A DNA stretch of 64,000 nucleotides, from assembly GCF_036898825.1 (NCBI RefSeq), contig NZ_JARUND010000001.1:2728001-2792000 (forward strand), in the 5' to 3' direction. The DNA comes from Streptomyces sp. B21-083. Lineage in GTDB: Bacteria > Actinomycetota > Actinomycetes > Streptomycetales > Streptomycetaceae. Shown here piece by piece: positions 50,656 through 59,996 of this stretch. The first letter of the stretch is position 1. Each line of letters begins with the position of its first letter. Below the pieces are notes generated by a model. The model was not told the DNA's origin. It worked only from the letters and a program-made list of their open reading frames with translations, and ran no database searches. A program made the position numbers and the translations under genes.

Positions 50656-53600
50656 TCAGGCCGCCCGGTACGCGGCCCTCAGCTTCCCCACGGCCGCGGC
50701 GTACCGACCGGTCAGCAGCAGATGGTCGGCGTCGGCGAACGGCTTGGCGGCGGCCGAGGTGATGTGCTGCCCGATCTTCGCCTGCGCGATCAGCCGCGCC
50801 TCGGTGACGACCGCGCGTCCCGCCTTCCCGTCGTGGGACCGCTCGGCCACGCTCGCCGCTGCCGCCAGCGCCTTAAGGGTCCTGTCCCCACCCTCCGCGA
50901 CCCTGATCTTGGTCGTGAGTCCCCAGCCGTACGGGAACTGCGGATCGTACGTCGCGTCACCCACGTTGATCGGCAGCTGAGCCTCCGACTTCGGCCAGGT
51001 GAGCGGGAGTTGGCCGGTGAACGCGCGCCTGCCGTAGAGCACGTCGGCGACGCCGTCGCCCTCGGTGCCCGGCAGCCAGGAGGCGACCAGGGCGTCGATG
51101 TCACCGAGCCGGTCGCCGATGAGCTGGGGGCGCCCGGCGACCACCAGCACCGCGCACCTCATCGCCGCGCACACCTTGTCGACCGCTGCCTTGTCTGCGG
51201 CGCCCAGCTCCAGGTCGTTGCCGTTGCCGACGTCTCCGACGCCCTCGGCGTACGGGGTCTCGCCGACGACCACCACACCCACGTCATAGCCGGTGGTCGG
51301 GGCGGAGGCGTCCTTGGAGTAGGTGATGTCGCCGCCCGCTTTCCGCATGCCCTCCAGGACGGTCGTGCCCTCGGTAATGTGCCCGGAGGAGCCCTGCCAG
51401 GTGACGGTCCAGCCTCCGGCCTGGTTGCCGATGTCATCGGCGTTGGACCCGGCGACGTACACCTTCTGGGACTTGCTCAGCGGCAACAGGCCGTGCTCGT
51501 TCTTCAGCAGCACCTGGGACTTCGCCGCCAACTGCCTTGCCACCGACCGGTGTTCGACCGAACCGATGTCCGCCGCCCCGCTCGTGTCGGCGTACGGCTT
51601 CTCGAAGAGGCCGAGCTTGAACTTCTGGGTGAGGATGCGGGACACGGCGTCGTCGATCCGTTTGACGCTGATCCGGCCGGCGTTCACCTCGGCGACGAGG
51701 GTGGTGTGGAAGTCCTGGTAGGCGTTCGGGACCATGATCATGTCGAGGCCCGCGTTGACGGACGTACGGACGTCGGAGGCGTAGTCGCCGGGGATCTGGT
51801 CGATGGCCTGCCAGTCACTGATGACGAAGCCGTCGAAGCCCATACGGCCCTTCAGCACGCCGTTGATCATGTCGGCGCGGGCGTGCATCTTCACCGGTCC
51901 CTGGCCGTCCCCCGCGATGTCGAGGGAGGAGTAGGACGGCATGACCGAGCCGACCCCCCGGTCGATGGCGTCCTGGTACGGGGCCAGGTGCACCGCCTCC
52001 AACTGCTGCCGGGTGACCTGGGTGACGCCCTGGTCGATGGTGTACGAACCGGTGGTGGAGGAGCCGTATGTCGTGCCGCCGTCGCCTACGAAGTGCTTGG
52101 CGGTGGCGAGGACCTTGTCGTTGTCCTTCAACTGCGTGCCGTTCGCGCGTCCTTGGAGGCCCTGGATCACCGTCTCCATCGACTCGACGAGCGCCGGGTC
52201 CTCACCGAACGACTCGTACGTCCGCCCCCATCGTTCGTCACGGGCCACGCAGAGACAGGGCGCGAAGTCCCAGGGGATGCCGGTGGCGCGGACCTCGGCC
52301 GCCGTCACCTTCCCTGCTCTGTAGGCGAGTTGGGGGTCGCGGGCAGCCCCGATGCCGATGTTGTGCGGCAGGATCGTCGCGCCGACCAGGTTGTTGTGAC
52401 CGTGCACCGCGTCCACCCCGTAGATCAACGGGATCTGGAACCGCGTTGCCTGCGCCCGGAGTTGGAAGTCGTCGATCATCTTCGCCCAGGCCGCCGGGGT
52501 GTTGGGCGTGGGCGTCGAACCGCCGCCCGAGAGCAGCGAACCCAGGTCGTAGGAGGCGATGTCACCGGGTGTCGCCGCGACAGCGCCACGCTCGGCCTGG
52601 GTCATCTGACCCGCCTTCTCCGCCAGGGACATCCGGGAGAGGAGGTCGGCGACGCGCTGCTTCACCGGCAACTTGCCGTTCAGATACGGGAGTCCGTGGG
52701 CGTCGATGACGATCTGCGGGGTCTCCGTAGGGCCCTTGGCTCCGGTCACCGTGAGCTTGAGGGGGATCGTCTCCGCCGGCTCCGCCGACCTGTCCTTCCG
52801 GGTCGGGACCTGGATCGTGCGGGAGGCGCCGGAGGCGGTGCCCGCCGGGAAGGTGAACTCGCCGCGGACGGGCGTGTAGTCGGTGCCGTCCGATGCCGTG
52901 CCGCCGGTCGCCGTCTCGTACGTGACCGTCACGGAGTCGGTGAGCGGGGCGGAACCGGTCGTGCCGAGGGTGACGCGGACCTTCGCCGTGCCGCCCTCCT
53001 TCACCGGGTACACGGCTGAGTCGGTGGTGACGGACGCGCGCAGCGACTGGTCCGCCTTGCCGTACAACTCGACGCCGTCCATGGCGAATCGGCCGCTGAT
53101 CCCGACGGGGAGGGTGAGCGCGTATCCCCAGGTCGCGGTGAGGCCGAGGATCTGGTCGATGCCGCCGACAGGCTGGTAGTCCGTGCGGTAGACGAAGTCG
53201 GTGAAGGGGAGCTCGATCCGCTTCCAGCCGGTGAAGTCGTCGGTGAAGGAGGTCGTCCAGAGTTCGGAGGCCTCGCCGTTGGCGCCGCCGTCCTTCAGCT
53301 CGAAGTTGACCTTCTTGCCGTTGCTGCGGCCCTCCCACCAGAAGCGGATGCCCTTGCTCGCCGACCAGTCGTGGGCCGGTTCGGCGAAGGCGAAGTCGTG
53401 GGTGAAGCCCCCGTAGCCGCTGATGTCGTAGGTGCCGGTGAGGACCTTGGCGCCCTCGGGGGCGTCCGCCCTTTCGGTGAGGGCGAGTTGGGGCGGATCG
53501 TCGCTGTCGCCGCCCCAGGTGAAGATGCCGTCGGCGGGCGGGGACGCGAAGGGGACCTCACCCTCGAAGCGGTCCACCGGGACGGGGGCGGGAGCGGGAT

Positions 53601-53688
53601 CGTCCGCCCCGGCCGCCGTGCCCGCGGCGGTCAGGGGCAGCAATCCGGTCAGCAAAGTGGCGCAGACGAGCAGGGCGGTTCGTCGCAT
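50656..53688 (-). CDS. Secreted glycoside hydrolase family 3 (beta-glucosidase/exo-glucanase type)
   Basis: A 1010-residue exported enzyme from the ATG at 53688 (MRRTALLVCATLLTGLLPLTAAGTAAGADD), signal peptide about 26 residues. In order: an N-terminal carbohydrate-binding jelly roll (EGEVPFASPPADGIFTWGGD, about 40-200), a Calx-beta domain (DSVTVTYETATGGTASDGTDY, about 215-310), the GH3 (beta/alpha)8 domain (LYGVDAVHGHNN, KHFVGDGGTTYGS, GFVISDW with predicted nucleophile Asp625) and the C-terminal GH3 alpha/beta sandwich (LLKNEHGLLPLSK). It should release glucose from beta-glucans. The upstream open extension to 53790 is non-family and was rejected. Confidence 0.92.
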   Translation of the reverse strand: MRRTALLVCATLLTGLLPLTAAGTAAGADDPAPAPVPVDRFEGEVPFASPPADGIFTWGGDSDDPPQLALTERADAPEGAKVLTGTYDISGYGGFTHDFAFAEPAHDWSASKGIRFWWEGRSNGKKVNFELKDGGANGEASELWTTSFTDDFTGWKRIELPFTDFVYRTDYQPVGGIDQILGLTATWGYALTLPVGISGRFAMDGVELYGKADQSLRASVTTDSAVYPVKEGGTAKVRVTLGTTGSAPLTDSVTVTYETATGGTASDGTDYTPVRGEFTFPAGTASGASRTIQVPTRKDRSAEPAETIPLKLTVTGAKGPTETPQIVIDAHGLPYLNGKLPVKQRVADLLSRMSLAEKAGQMTQAERGAVAATPGDIASYDLGSLLSGGGSTPTPNTPAAWAKMIDDFQLRAQATRFQIPLIYGVDAVHGHNNLVGATILPHNIGIGAARDPQLAYRAGKVTAAEVRATGIPWDFAPCLCVARDERWGRTYESFGEDPALVESMETVIQGLQGRANGTQLKDNDKVLATAKHFVGDGGTTYGSSTTGSYTIDQGVTQVTRQQLEAVHLAPYQDAIDRGVGSVMPSYSSLDIAGDGQGPVKMHARADMINGVLKGRMGFDGFVISDWQAIDQIPGDYASDVRTSVNAGLDMIMVPNAYQDFHTTLVAEVNAGRISVKRIDDAVSRILTQKFKLGLFEKPYADTSGAADIGSVEHRSVARQLAAKSQVLLKNEHGLLPLSKSQKVYVAGSNADDIGNQAGGWTVTWQGSSGHITEGTTVLEGMRKAGGDITYSKDASAPTTGYDVGVVVVGETPYAEGVGDVGNGNDLELGAADKAAVDKVCAAMRCAVLVVAGRPQLIGDRLGDIDALVASWLPGTEGDGVADVLYGRRAFTGQLPLTWPKSEAQLPINVGDATYDPQFPYGWGLTTKIRVAEGGDRTLKALAAAASVAERSHDGKAGRAVVTEARLIAQAKIGQHITSAAAKPFADADHLLLTGRYAAAVGKLRAAYRAA

Positions 53689-53712
53689 GGACCTTCCCTC
53701 GGCTCTCGGGAT

Positions 53713-53736
53713 CCTTGAGTCCTTGAGTCCTTGAGT
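53713..53736. repeat. Triple 8-bp tandem repeat upstream of GH3
   Basis: CCTTGAGT occurs three times in direct succession, 25-48 bp upstream of the GH3 start. It may be a regulator-binding array or a simple slippage repeat. Confidence 0.6.
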
Positions 53737-53854
53737 CCACTTGAACACCTTGCGTGTACTCACGGCTTGGAACACGCCGCGAGTCAACAAGTGCCCCTCG
53801 GGGCCGTCAAGGTGCCGAACCGGCCGCGCGCCACTTTGCCCGGATCGAGTCGCC

Positions 53855-55459
53855 CTACTTCGCGGGCTCCACTCCCGCCCGCAGCAGCCCGTACGTGTAG
53901 GCGTCCGCCAGTGCCTCCCAGGACGCGGCGATCACGTTGTCGGCGACGCCCACCGTGGACCACTCGCCCTTGCCGTCCGAGGTGGAGATGAGGACGCGGG
54001 TCGTGGACTGCGTGCCGTGCTTCCCCTCCAGGATGCGGACCTTGTAATCGACCAGTTCCAGCTTGGCGAGCGGCGGGTAGATCTTCTCCAGGGCCACCTT
54101 CAGGGCGCGGTCGAGAGCGTTCACCGGGCCGTTGCCCTCCGCGGTGGCGACGATGCGCTCGCCCTTGGCGAAGAGCTTTACGGTGGCCTCGTTCGCGTGG
54201 CTGCCGTCGGGGCGGTCCTCGACGATCGCGCGCCAGGACTCGACCTCGAAGTACGTACGGGCCCTGCCCTCGGCCTCCGCGCGCAGCAGCAGCTCGAAGG
54301 ACGCGTCGGCCGCCTCGAACGTGTAGCCCTGCAGCTCGCGCTCCTTCACCCGCGCGACGACCCGGCCGACCAGCTCGCGGTCGTCGCCCAGGTCGACGCC
54401 GAGTTCCTTGCCCTTGAGTTCGATCGAGGCGCGGCCCGCCATGTCGGAGACCAGCATCCGCATGGTGTTACCAACCTGCTCGGGGTCGATGTGCTGGTAG
54501 AGGTCGGGGTCGACCTTGATCGCCGAGGCGTGCAGGCCGGCCTTGTGGGCGAAGGCCGAGACACCCACATACGGCTGATGCGTGGACGGTGTCAGGTTGA
54601 CGACCTCGGCGATGGCGTGGGAGATGCGGGTCATCTCGCGCAGCATGCCGTCGGGGAGGACCTTCTTGCCGTACTTCAGCTCCAGGGCCGCCACGACCGG
54701 GAACAGGTTGGCGTTGCCGACGCGCTCGCCGTAGCCGTTCGCCGTGCACTGGACGTGGGTCGCGCCCGCGTCGACGGCGGCGAGGGTGTTGGCGACCGCG
54801 CAGCCCGTGTCGTCCTGGGCGTGGATGCCGAGACGGGCGCCGGTGTCGGCGAGGACCGTGGCGACGACCGCCTGGACCTGGGCCGGGAGCATGCCGCCGT
54901 TGGTGTCGCAGAGGATGACGACATCGGCGCCGGCCTCGGACGCGGCCCGGACGACGGCCTTGGCGTACTCGGGGTTCGCGCGGTAGCCGTCGAAGAAGTG
55001 CTCGCAGTCGACGAAGACGCGGCGGCCCTGGGAGCGCAGGTGGGCGACGGTGTCGCGGACCATCTCCAGGTTCTCGTCGAGGGTCGTGCGCAGCGCCAGT
55101 TCGACGTGCCGGTCGTGGGATTTGGCGACCAGGGTGACGACGGGTGCGCCGGAGTCCAGGAGGGCCTTGACCTGCGGGTCCTCGCTCGCTTTGGCGCCGG
55201 CTCGGCGGGTGGCGCCGAAGGCCACCAGCTGGGCGTGCCGGAAGTCGATCTCCTGCTGGGCACGGGCGAAGAACTCGGTGTCGCGCGGGTTGGCGCCCGG
55301 CCAGCCGCCCTCGATGAAGCCGACGCCGAAGTCGTCCAGGTGCCGTGCGATGGCCAGCTTGTCGGCGACGGTGAGGTTGATGCCCTCGCGCTGGGCGCCG
55401 TCGCGCAGGGTGGTGTCGAAGACGTGGAACGAGTCGTCGAGTTCGCTGGGTTCCGTCAT
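53855..55459 (-). CDS. cimA: Citramalate synthase
   Basis: CimA condenses pyruvate with acetyl-CoA to citramalate, a route to 2-ketobutyrate and isoleucine. The 534-residue protein starts at the ATG at 55459 (MTEPSELDDSFHVFDTTLRDGAQREG). The catalytic TIM barrel shows DTTLRDGAQREG, the FIEGGWPGANPRD signature, HAQDDTGCAVANTLAAVDAG and CTANGYGERVGNANL. A LeuA-type C-terminal regulatory domain follows (TVKLFAKGERIVATAEGNGPVNALD). EGGWPG rather than the LeuA E-x-G-x-P pattern favours CimA. An upstream terminator at 55573-55597 suggests attenuation. Confidence 0.93.
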   Translation of the reverse strand: MTEPSELDDSFHVFDTTLRDGAQREGINLTVADKLAIARHLDDFGVGFIEGGWPGANPRDTEFFARAQQEIDFRHAQLVAFGATRRAGAKASEDPQVKALLDSGAPVVTLVAKSHDRHVELALRTTLDENLEMVRDTVAHLRSQGRRVFVDCEHFFDGYRANPEYAKAVVRAASEAGADVVILCDTNGGMLPAQVQAVVATVLADTGARLGIHAQDDTGCAVANTLAAVDAGATHVQCTANGYGERVGNANLFPVVAALELKYGKKVLPDGMLREMTRISHAIAEVVNLTPSTHQPYVGVSAFAHKAGLHASAIKVDPDLYQHIDPEQVGNTMRMLVSDMAGRASIELKGKELGVDLGDDRELVGRVVARVKERELQGYTFEAADASFELLLRAEAEGRARTYFEVESWRAIVEDRPDGSHANEATVKLFAKGERIVATAEGNGPVNALDRALKVALEKIYPPLAKLELVDYKVRILEGKHGTQSTTRVLISTSDGKGEWSTVGVADNVIAASWEALADAYTYGLLRAGVEPAK

Positions 55460-56029
55460 GATCTCAAGGCTCCTGAGGATGTCGATCTCGGTCTGTACCG
55501 GAATGACCGGCTCCACCGTCCCCCAATGATCCCTCGCGCTTCTTCTCCGGCTGAAGGTGGGCCAGAAAAGCGAAAAACCCCTCGCGGGTGCGAGAGGTCT
55601 GCGCGCGGGTCGAAGACGACGATGGCCGCCCGTACCGGGTAGTACGAGGCGGTCACTGCGGACCGGCGCGCCTGCTGCCAATAATCGTGGCGAACGAGAG
55701 CACGGACGCAGTCTGGCACAGACCGCGCCCGCGCTCACCCTCCGTCTCAGGATGCGAGCACTGGGCTGATCACTGGACTGATCACCGCAGGTGCCGTACG
55801 AACGCGTCGGCGCCGTCGTCAGGTTTCGTGGTTCTGAGCAGTGAGCGGCTCGCCACGCCTCTCTCCGACGTGGACACCTCAGTGCTTGCACAGAACGAAT
55901 GGCGCCAGGTCCACTCGTACGGCATCACCACGTTGGGCGGACTGCTCTTCAACGCATGGGACTGATCACCAAGCGAAGCCGTTGAACGACAAGCTGAGCT
56001 TGTGTCTTTTGACCTCGGCTGCGTCCCCA
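55460..56029. other. Intergenic region upstream of cimA
   Basis: About 570 bp without a supported gene. It contains a terminator-like hairpin facing cimA (55573-55597) and, on the plus strand, an open stretch ending at 55965 whose last 40 codons look protein-like (ATPLSDVDTSVLAQNEWRQV, then SYGITTLGGLLFNAW) but have no recognisable start or family. It could be a gene remnant. Confidence 0.45.
55573..55597 (-). terminator. Candidate attenuator in the cimA leader
   Basis: On the minus strand, stem CCTCTCGC / GCGAGGGG with loop ACCC, followed by TTTTT. It lies 114 bp before the cimA start. Just upstream an open frame contains the run AAIVVF, a possible branched-chain leader peptide. Alternatively this simply terminates transcription from genes upstream. 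Confidence 0.5.
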
Positions 56030-56467
56030 TCACGTGGAACGGGAGAGTTGCTCGCGCACCCAGGCAGGAGCGGGGTTGGTGTGCGGCCGGCCCGCGACGA
56101 TGACAGTCGGCACGGTCTCGTTGCCGCCGTTGGCTGCCCTCACCACTGCGGCCGCAGCCGGGTCCCGCCAGATGTCGACCCAGTGCATCTGGCGGGCGCT
56201 GCGGCCCAGCCGGATGCGCAACCGCATGCAGTACGTGCAGCCGGGGCGCCAGAAGACGACCGGCCGGCCGTCGACAGAGCTGCGGAGTTGTGCCTCCTGC
56301 GCGCTGATCGACCTCGGGAAGAGCAGAGGCGAGTTCACGCCTGCGAGCAGCACAAAGAACAGCAGGGGGGCGACGGCTGCACCCGGGCTCCCGTCGGCGA
56401 TCCGCCCAGCCGCAAGGAGTGAGCCGACGAGAACCAGCAGCATCGGCAAGAGCCAGGCGCGCATCAT
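56030..56467 (-). CDS. Membrane protein with glutaredoxin/thioredoxin-like domain
   Basis: A 145-residue protein from the ATG at 56467 (MMRAWLLPMLLVLVGSLLAAG). Two membrane helices lie at about 5-20 and 30-45, then a glutaredoxin-like fold with VVFWRPGCTYCMRL (Cys77-x-x-Cys80) and the cis-Pro segment ETVPTVIV. Resembles actinobacterial mycoredoxin-like redox proteins anchored at the membrane. A longer open frame to 56575 adds residues unlike the family. Confidence 0.82.
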   Translation of the reverse strand: MMRAWLLPMLLVLVGSLLAAGRIADGSPGAAVAPLLFFVLLAGVNSPLLFPRSISAQEAQLRSSVDGRPVVFWRPGCTYCMRLRIRLGRSARQMHWVDIWRDPAAAAVVRAANGGNETVPTVIVAGRPHTNPAPAWVREQLSRST

Positions 56468-56596
56468 GAGGATGAAGGCTACCGACGAGTCGAACTGGCC
56501 CTCGGAGTGGGCCACTTTCCGGCGAATCCGCAGGTGAAGAACCGAGTTCGACGGACGATCCGAGGACAGCGGCACAGCGGCATACCTGCGGGACGT

Positions 56597-56959
56597 CTAT
56601 GCGTCGGGCTCAGGCGTGGCCCTCAGATAACGACCCCAGATCTGGGCCTTGCGATAGGGGCCCTCCCCGCTGCTGTCGTACTGCGGCGTGTCAAAGGCGA
56701 CCCAGTACAGCAGCTCCCCCTTGAGTGCCTGGGCATGCTCGTTGGGTTCGGGTGCGCTCATCGCATCGATCGTTCCAGCGGACTCGACCTGCCAAGGACC
56801 GTCCCAGTCCTGAGCGCGAACGACCCTGACCCGACTGCCCGGTGCCAGTGCTCCCGTCGGCCATGTCTGGCTCAAGGGACGGCCGAGGATGTGCTCGATC
56901 GCCTGGCGGTCGTCCACGTCTGAGGGAAGCGGGCCATAACCGTCTGTCATGTCGCTCAC
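56597..56959 (-). CDS. Hypothetical protein, SH3/nitrile-hydratase-beta-like barrel
   Basis: A 120-residue protein starting MSDMTDGYGPLPSDVDDRQA (an internal ATG at residue 4 is possible). The middle reads like a small beta barrel: LAPGSRVRVVRAQDWDGPWQV, then LLYWVAFDTPQYDSSGEGPY and AQIWGRYLR. This R-V-R-V...W-V-x-F-D...A-x-I-W-x-R-Y pattern recalls the SH3-like barrel of nitrile hydratase beta subunits, but no active-site partner is nearby. Function unknown. Confidence 0.6.
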   Translation of the reverse strand: MSDMTDGYGPLPSDVDDRQAIEHILGRPLSQTWPTGALAPGSRVRVVRAQDWDGPWQVESAGTIDAMSAPEPNEHAQALKGELLYWVAFDTPQYDSSGEGPYRKAQIWGRYLRATPEPDA

Positions 56960-57002
56960 TCTGCCCGCACCACCTCCAGGATCGCCAGAAGATAAACCAC
57001 AC

Positions 57003-58568
57003 TCAGCGGATGTCCCAGAACGCGCAGTGGTGCCGGGGCTGCCCCGTCGGGGTGGGCACGACGTGGTCCGGTGCCAGGGTCTGGACCGTGTTCCGGGGCC
57101 AGTGCGGTGTTGACGGGCCGTTCGGGTCGGCCGTGCGCGCGAAGCCGGTCCAGTAGTCGATCATGGTGTCGGCCAGCCGGTGCTGTGCGGCTGTCATGTC
57201 GCGGGGGCGTCCGCCCAGGTCGAAGAGGTAGGGCAGTTCACTCGCGTGCGGTGCGCCGAGCGGGAACGGCGGCTTGCCCGGGGTGAGGGGCGGGGCGTGC
57301 TCGTCGGCGAACTCGTAGCGCCAGACGGGTACTTGGGCGGAGAGCAGGCTGTCGGTGCGTGCCGTCGGGCAGGCGAAGTCGGCGTCGCCGATGACTGCGC
57401 CGAACACCGGACCCCCGTCCGTACGGTGCACCGGGTACTCGCGCACGATCGACTGCGCCTGCCCCGGGGACGGGAAGAAGGTCGCCGCCACGTCGGGCCA
57501 GGTGTCGGGGGTTACGGGATAGCCGGCCTGAATGATCCCGGCGGCCCAGCCGTTGCCCTCGTCGTGGTTGTTGCCGATGAGGACGGGGACGTGGTGGAAT
57601 CGGCCGGTGGCGATCGCCTCCCCGGGGTCGCCGGGCAGCAACGGGGTGGTGTGAGCGGGCTGTTGGTCGGCTTCCTGGGCCGCCAGGAGACGGGAGACGT
57701 CCACGCGCCGCAGACAGGACAGGGCGTCGCGGGCGGATCCGCAGCCGACCTTCGCCGCGAGGTCCGCGCCCGTGGCCCGCGCCGTGGACAGGGGAACGGA
57801 GGACGGCGCGAACAACCGGTCGGGGCGGCCTGTGCACGGGCCGCTCTCGATGATCGCCCGGTCGAAGAGCCCCGCCGCCGAGGGTGAGGTGAGCTGGGCG
57901 CAGACGCTGTAGCCGCCCGCCGACTCGCCGGCCAGCGTCACGTTGTGCGGGTCGCCGCCGAAGGCACCGATCCCGGCGCGGACCCAGCGCAGCGCCGCCT
58001 GCTGGTCGGCGAGGCCGAAGGTGCCCGACCCGGGCAGCCCGGAGTGCGCGAGGAAACCGAGGGCCCCGAGACGGTAGTTCACGGTGACCACCACGACGCC
58101 GCCCCGGGTCGCCATGCGGTGGGCGTCGTACGAGCTGCCCGCTCCGGTGGTGAAGCCGCCGCCGTGCAGCCAGACGATCACCGGCCGGGGGTGTGCCGGT
58201 TCCGCGCCGTCGGGTGTCGTGACGTTCAGGTGGAGACAGTCCTCGTCGGTGCTGCCGCCGGGCACCTCGCCGGCCGGCTGCGGGCAGGCGCCCGCAGGCC
58301 GGGTCGCGTCCCGAACCCCGGGCCACGGGGGCGGGCGGTGTGGCGGCGCCCACCGCAGGCCGCCGACCGGGGGCGCCGCGTAGGGGATGCCCTCGAAGGT
58401 GCGGTAGCCGTCATGGGCGGCGCCGCGCACGAGGCCGTCGTGGGTGCGTACCGTCGTGGCGGCGACAGATGTGGCGGGCGTGGTCGGTGGCGCCGCGGAC
58501 CAGGCCGTCGCGAGCACGGCGGTCACGGCGCAGCCCAGCATGGTCAGGACACGGTGCATGGTCGTCAT
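57003..58568 (-). CDS. Secreted type B carboxylesterase
   Basis: A 521-residue alpha/beta hydrolase with an N-terminal signal peptide (MHRVLTMLGCAVTAVLATAW). The oxyanion region is WLHGGGFTTG and the nucleophile elbow is GESAGG with Ser216. EDCLHLNV is the type B signature 2. The catalytic acid and His lie toward the C-terminus (HASELPYLF region). It should hydrolyse esters outside the cell; substrate unknown. It lies 16 bp downstream of the GPP34 gene and may share its transcript. Confidence 0.92.
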   Translation of the reverse strand: MTTMHRVLTMLGCAVTAVLATAWSAAPPTTPATSVAATTVRTHDGLVRGAAHDGYRTFEGIPYAAPPVGGLRWAPPHRPPPWPGVRDATRPAGACPQPAGEVPGGSTDEDCLHLNVTTPDGAEPAHPRPVIVWLHGGGFTTGAGSSYDAHRMATRGGVVVVTVNYRLGALGFLAHSGLPGSGTFGLADQQAALRWVRAGIGAFGGDPHNVTLAGESAGGYSVCAQLTSPSAAGLFDRAIIESGPCTGRPDRLFAPSSVPLSTARATGADLAAKVGCGSARDALSCLRRVDVSRLLAAQEADQQPAHTTPLLPGDPGEAIATGRFHHVPVLIGNNHDEGNGWAAGIIQAGYPVTPDTWPDVAATFFPSPGQAQSIVREYPVHRTDGGPVFGAVIGDADFACPTARTDSLLSAQVPVWRYEFADEHAPPLTPGKPPFPLGAPHASELPYLFDLGGRPRDMTAAQHRLADTMIDYWTGFARTADPNGPSTPHWPRNTVQTLAPDHVVPTPTGQPRHHCAFWDIR

Positions 58569-58584
58569 CTCCCCGTCGGGTCGG

Positions 58585-59223
58585 TCAGCTGCCGCCCATG
58601 CCGCCCTGTGCGGCGATCATGGTCGTCGGCAGAGCTCGTACGGCTTTCTCCAGGCCGGGTGCGAGGTCGGTGAGACGCCTCGTGCAGGCGTCGATGCGCG
58701 CCCGGAAGGTCTTCTGGTCCTGCCGGGACACGACCGTGCGGACGGCGCCGGCCGCCGCCAGCGCCAGCAGCACGGCGTCCGCGACGGGGATCTCCCGTAC
58801 CGGCCCGTCCCCGTGCAGCGCCATGGACACGCGGGCCCGGAGGGCGGCGGGCACGGCAGGGTCCGTCACGGTCAGCCGCCGGGTGCCGAAGCGGGTGCGG
58901 GGCGCCTTCACGGTGAGGAGTCCCGCCTCGGCGAGCGGGTCCTCCACCTCCGTCAGCGTTCGCCTGCGGTGGCGGCGTATGAGGTGCTTCCAGCTGTGCC
59001 CGTCGGCGGCGTCATGAAGAACGCCGTCCAAAACGGGGTCGCCGACCGGCTCCGTGCCGGCCACGGTGACCGTGTCGCCCGACTCCCCCAGCCGCCCGCG
59101 CGACGCGAGGTCGGCCAGGGCGGCGGCACGGACCAGCAGCTCCGTCCGGGAACGGTCGTAGGGGCCCTCGGCCGAGTCGTCGTGGGCGAGCAGATACATG
59201 AGGCAGGGCAGGTCGTCGGTCAC
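58585..59223 (-). CDS. GPP34 (GOLPH3/Vps74-like) family protein
   Basis: A 212-residue protein starting MTDDLPCLMYLLAHDDSAEG. It matches the bacterial GPP34 phosphoprotein family: LLVRAAALADLASRGRL, a HSWKHLIRRHRRRTLTEVEDPL region, GLLTVK and the Leu-rich helical core (DAVLLALAAAGAVRTVV). The eukaryotic homologue binds phosphatidylinositol-4-phosphate at the Golgi; in Streptomyces the role is unknown. Confidence 0.88.
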   Translation of the reverse strand: MTDDLPCLMYLLAHDDSAEGPYDRSRTELLVRAAALADLASRGRLGESGDTVTVAGTEPVGDPVLDGVLHDAADGHSWKHLIRRHRRRTLTEVEDPLAEAGLLTVKAPRTRFGTRRLTVTDPAVPAALRARVSMALHGDGPVREIPVADAVLLALAAAGAVRTVVSRQDQKTFRARIDACTRRLTDLAPGLEKAVRALPTTMIAAQGGMGGS

Positions 59224-59336
59224 ACCTCGACGCTACGGCCGGCGGCCCCGGCCACGGATCGGCCGAAAGAACGGACCGCCGTTGGGAACGCGGGGGGATG
59301 GCCGCCCCTGCCTCCTCCTTGAGGATGAGGCGCCTG

Positions 59337-59996
59337 TCAGGTTCCGTGTGCCCGCACGAGGCCGTGATCGTAGGCGGCGACGACGGCCTGGACGCGGTCC
59401 CGCAGGCCCAGTTTGCGCAGCACGGCGGAGACATGGTTCTTGATGGTGGCCTCCGACAGCCGCAGTCGCTCGGCGATCTCCGCGTTCGACAGCGCCTGCC
59501 CGATCAGGGTGAGCACCTCCCTCTCGCGACCGGAGAGGCCCTGCAGCGGGGGCGGGGGAGCCGGATCGGGCGTGGTGCGCAGGAACCGGTCGAGAACACG
59601 GCTCAGCACGGCCGGCGCCAGCAGTGCGTCGCCGCGCGCGGTGAGGCGGATGGCTTCGACGAGTTCGGCGGGCCTGATGTCCTTGAGCAGGAAGCCGCTC
59701 GCCCCGGCCCGCAGGGCGGCGACCACATGCGCGTCCACGTCCCAGGTGGTCAGCACGAGTACCCGGGCCCCGCTGCCCGACTCCGCGATCCGCCGGGTCG
59801 CCTCGATGCCGTCGAGGACGGGCATGCGTACGTCCATCAGCACCACGTCGGGCGCCAGTTCCCGTGTCAGCCGCACCGCCTCCTGGCCGTCGGACGCCTC
59901 ACCGACCACCTCCAGGTCGTCCCGGGCGTCGATGATCATGCGGAATCCGGTACGGACGAGGACCTGGTCGTCCGCCACCACCACGCGCGTCGTCAC
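59337..59996 (-). CDS. NarL/LuxR-type response regulator
   Basis: A 219-residue regulator from the GTG at 59996 (VTTRVVVADDQVLVRTGFRM). Receiver domain with acidic Asp9/Asp10, phosphoacceptor Asp55 (VVLMDVRMP), Thr in LTTWD and Lys in LLKDI. The LuxR-type HTH (LSGREREVLTLIGQALSNAEIA split by linker) occupies the C-terminal 65 residues. Its GTG overlaps the stop of the sensor kinase by GTGA, a coupled kinase-regulator pair. Confidence 0.93.
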   Translation of the reverse strand: MTTRVVVADDQVLVRTGFRMIIDARDDLEVVGEASDGQEAVRLTRELAPDVVLMDVRMPVLDGIEATRRIAESGSGARVLVLTTWDVDAHVVAALRAGASGFLLKDIRPAELVEAIRLTARGDALLAPAVLSRVLDRFLRTTPDPAPPPPLQGLSGREREVLTLIGQALSNAEIAERLRLSEATIKNHVSAVLRKLGLRDRVQAVVAAYDHGLVRAHGT

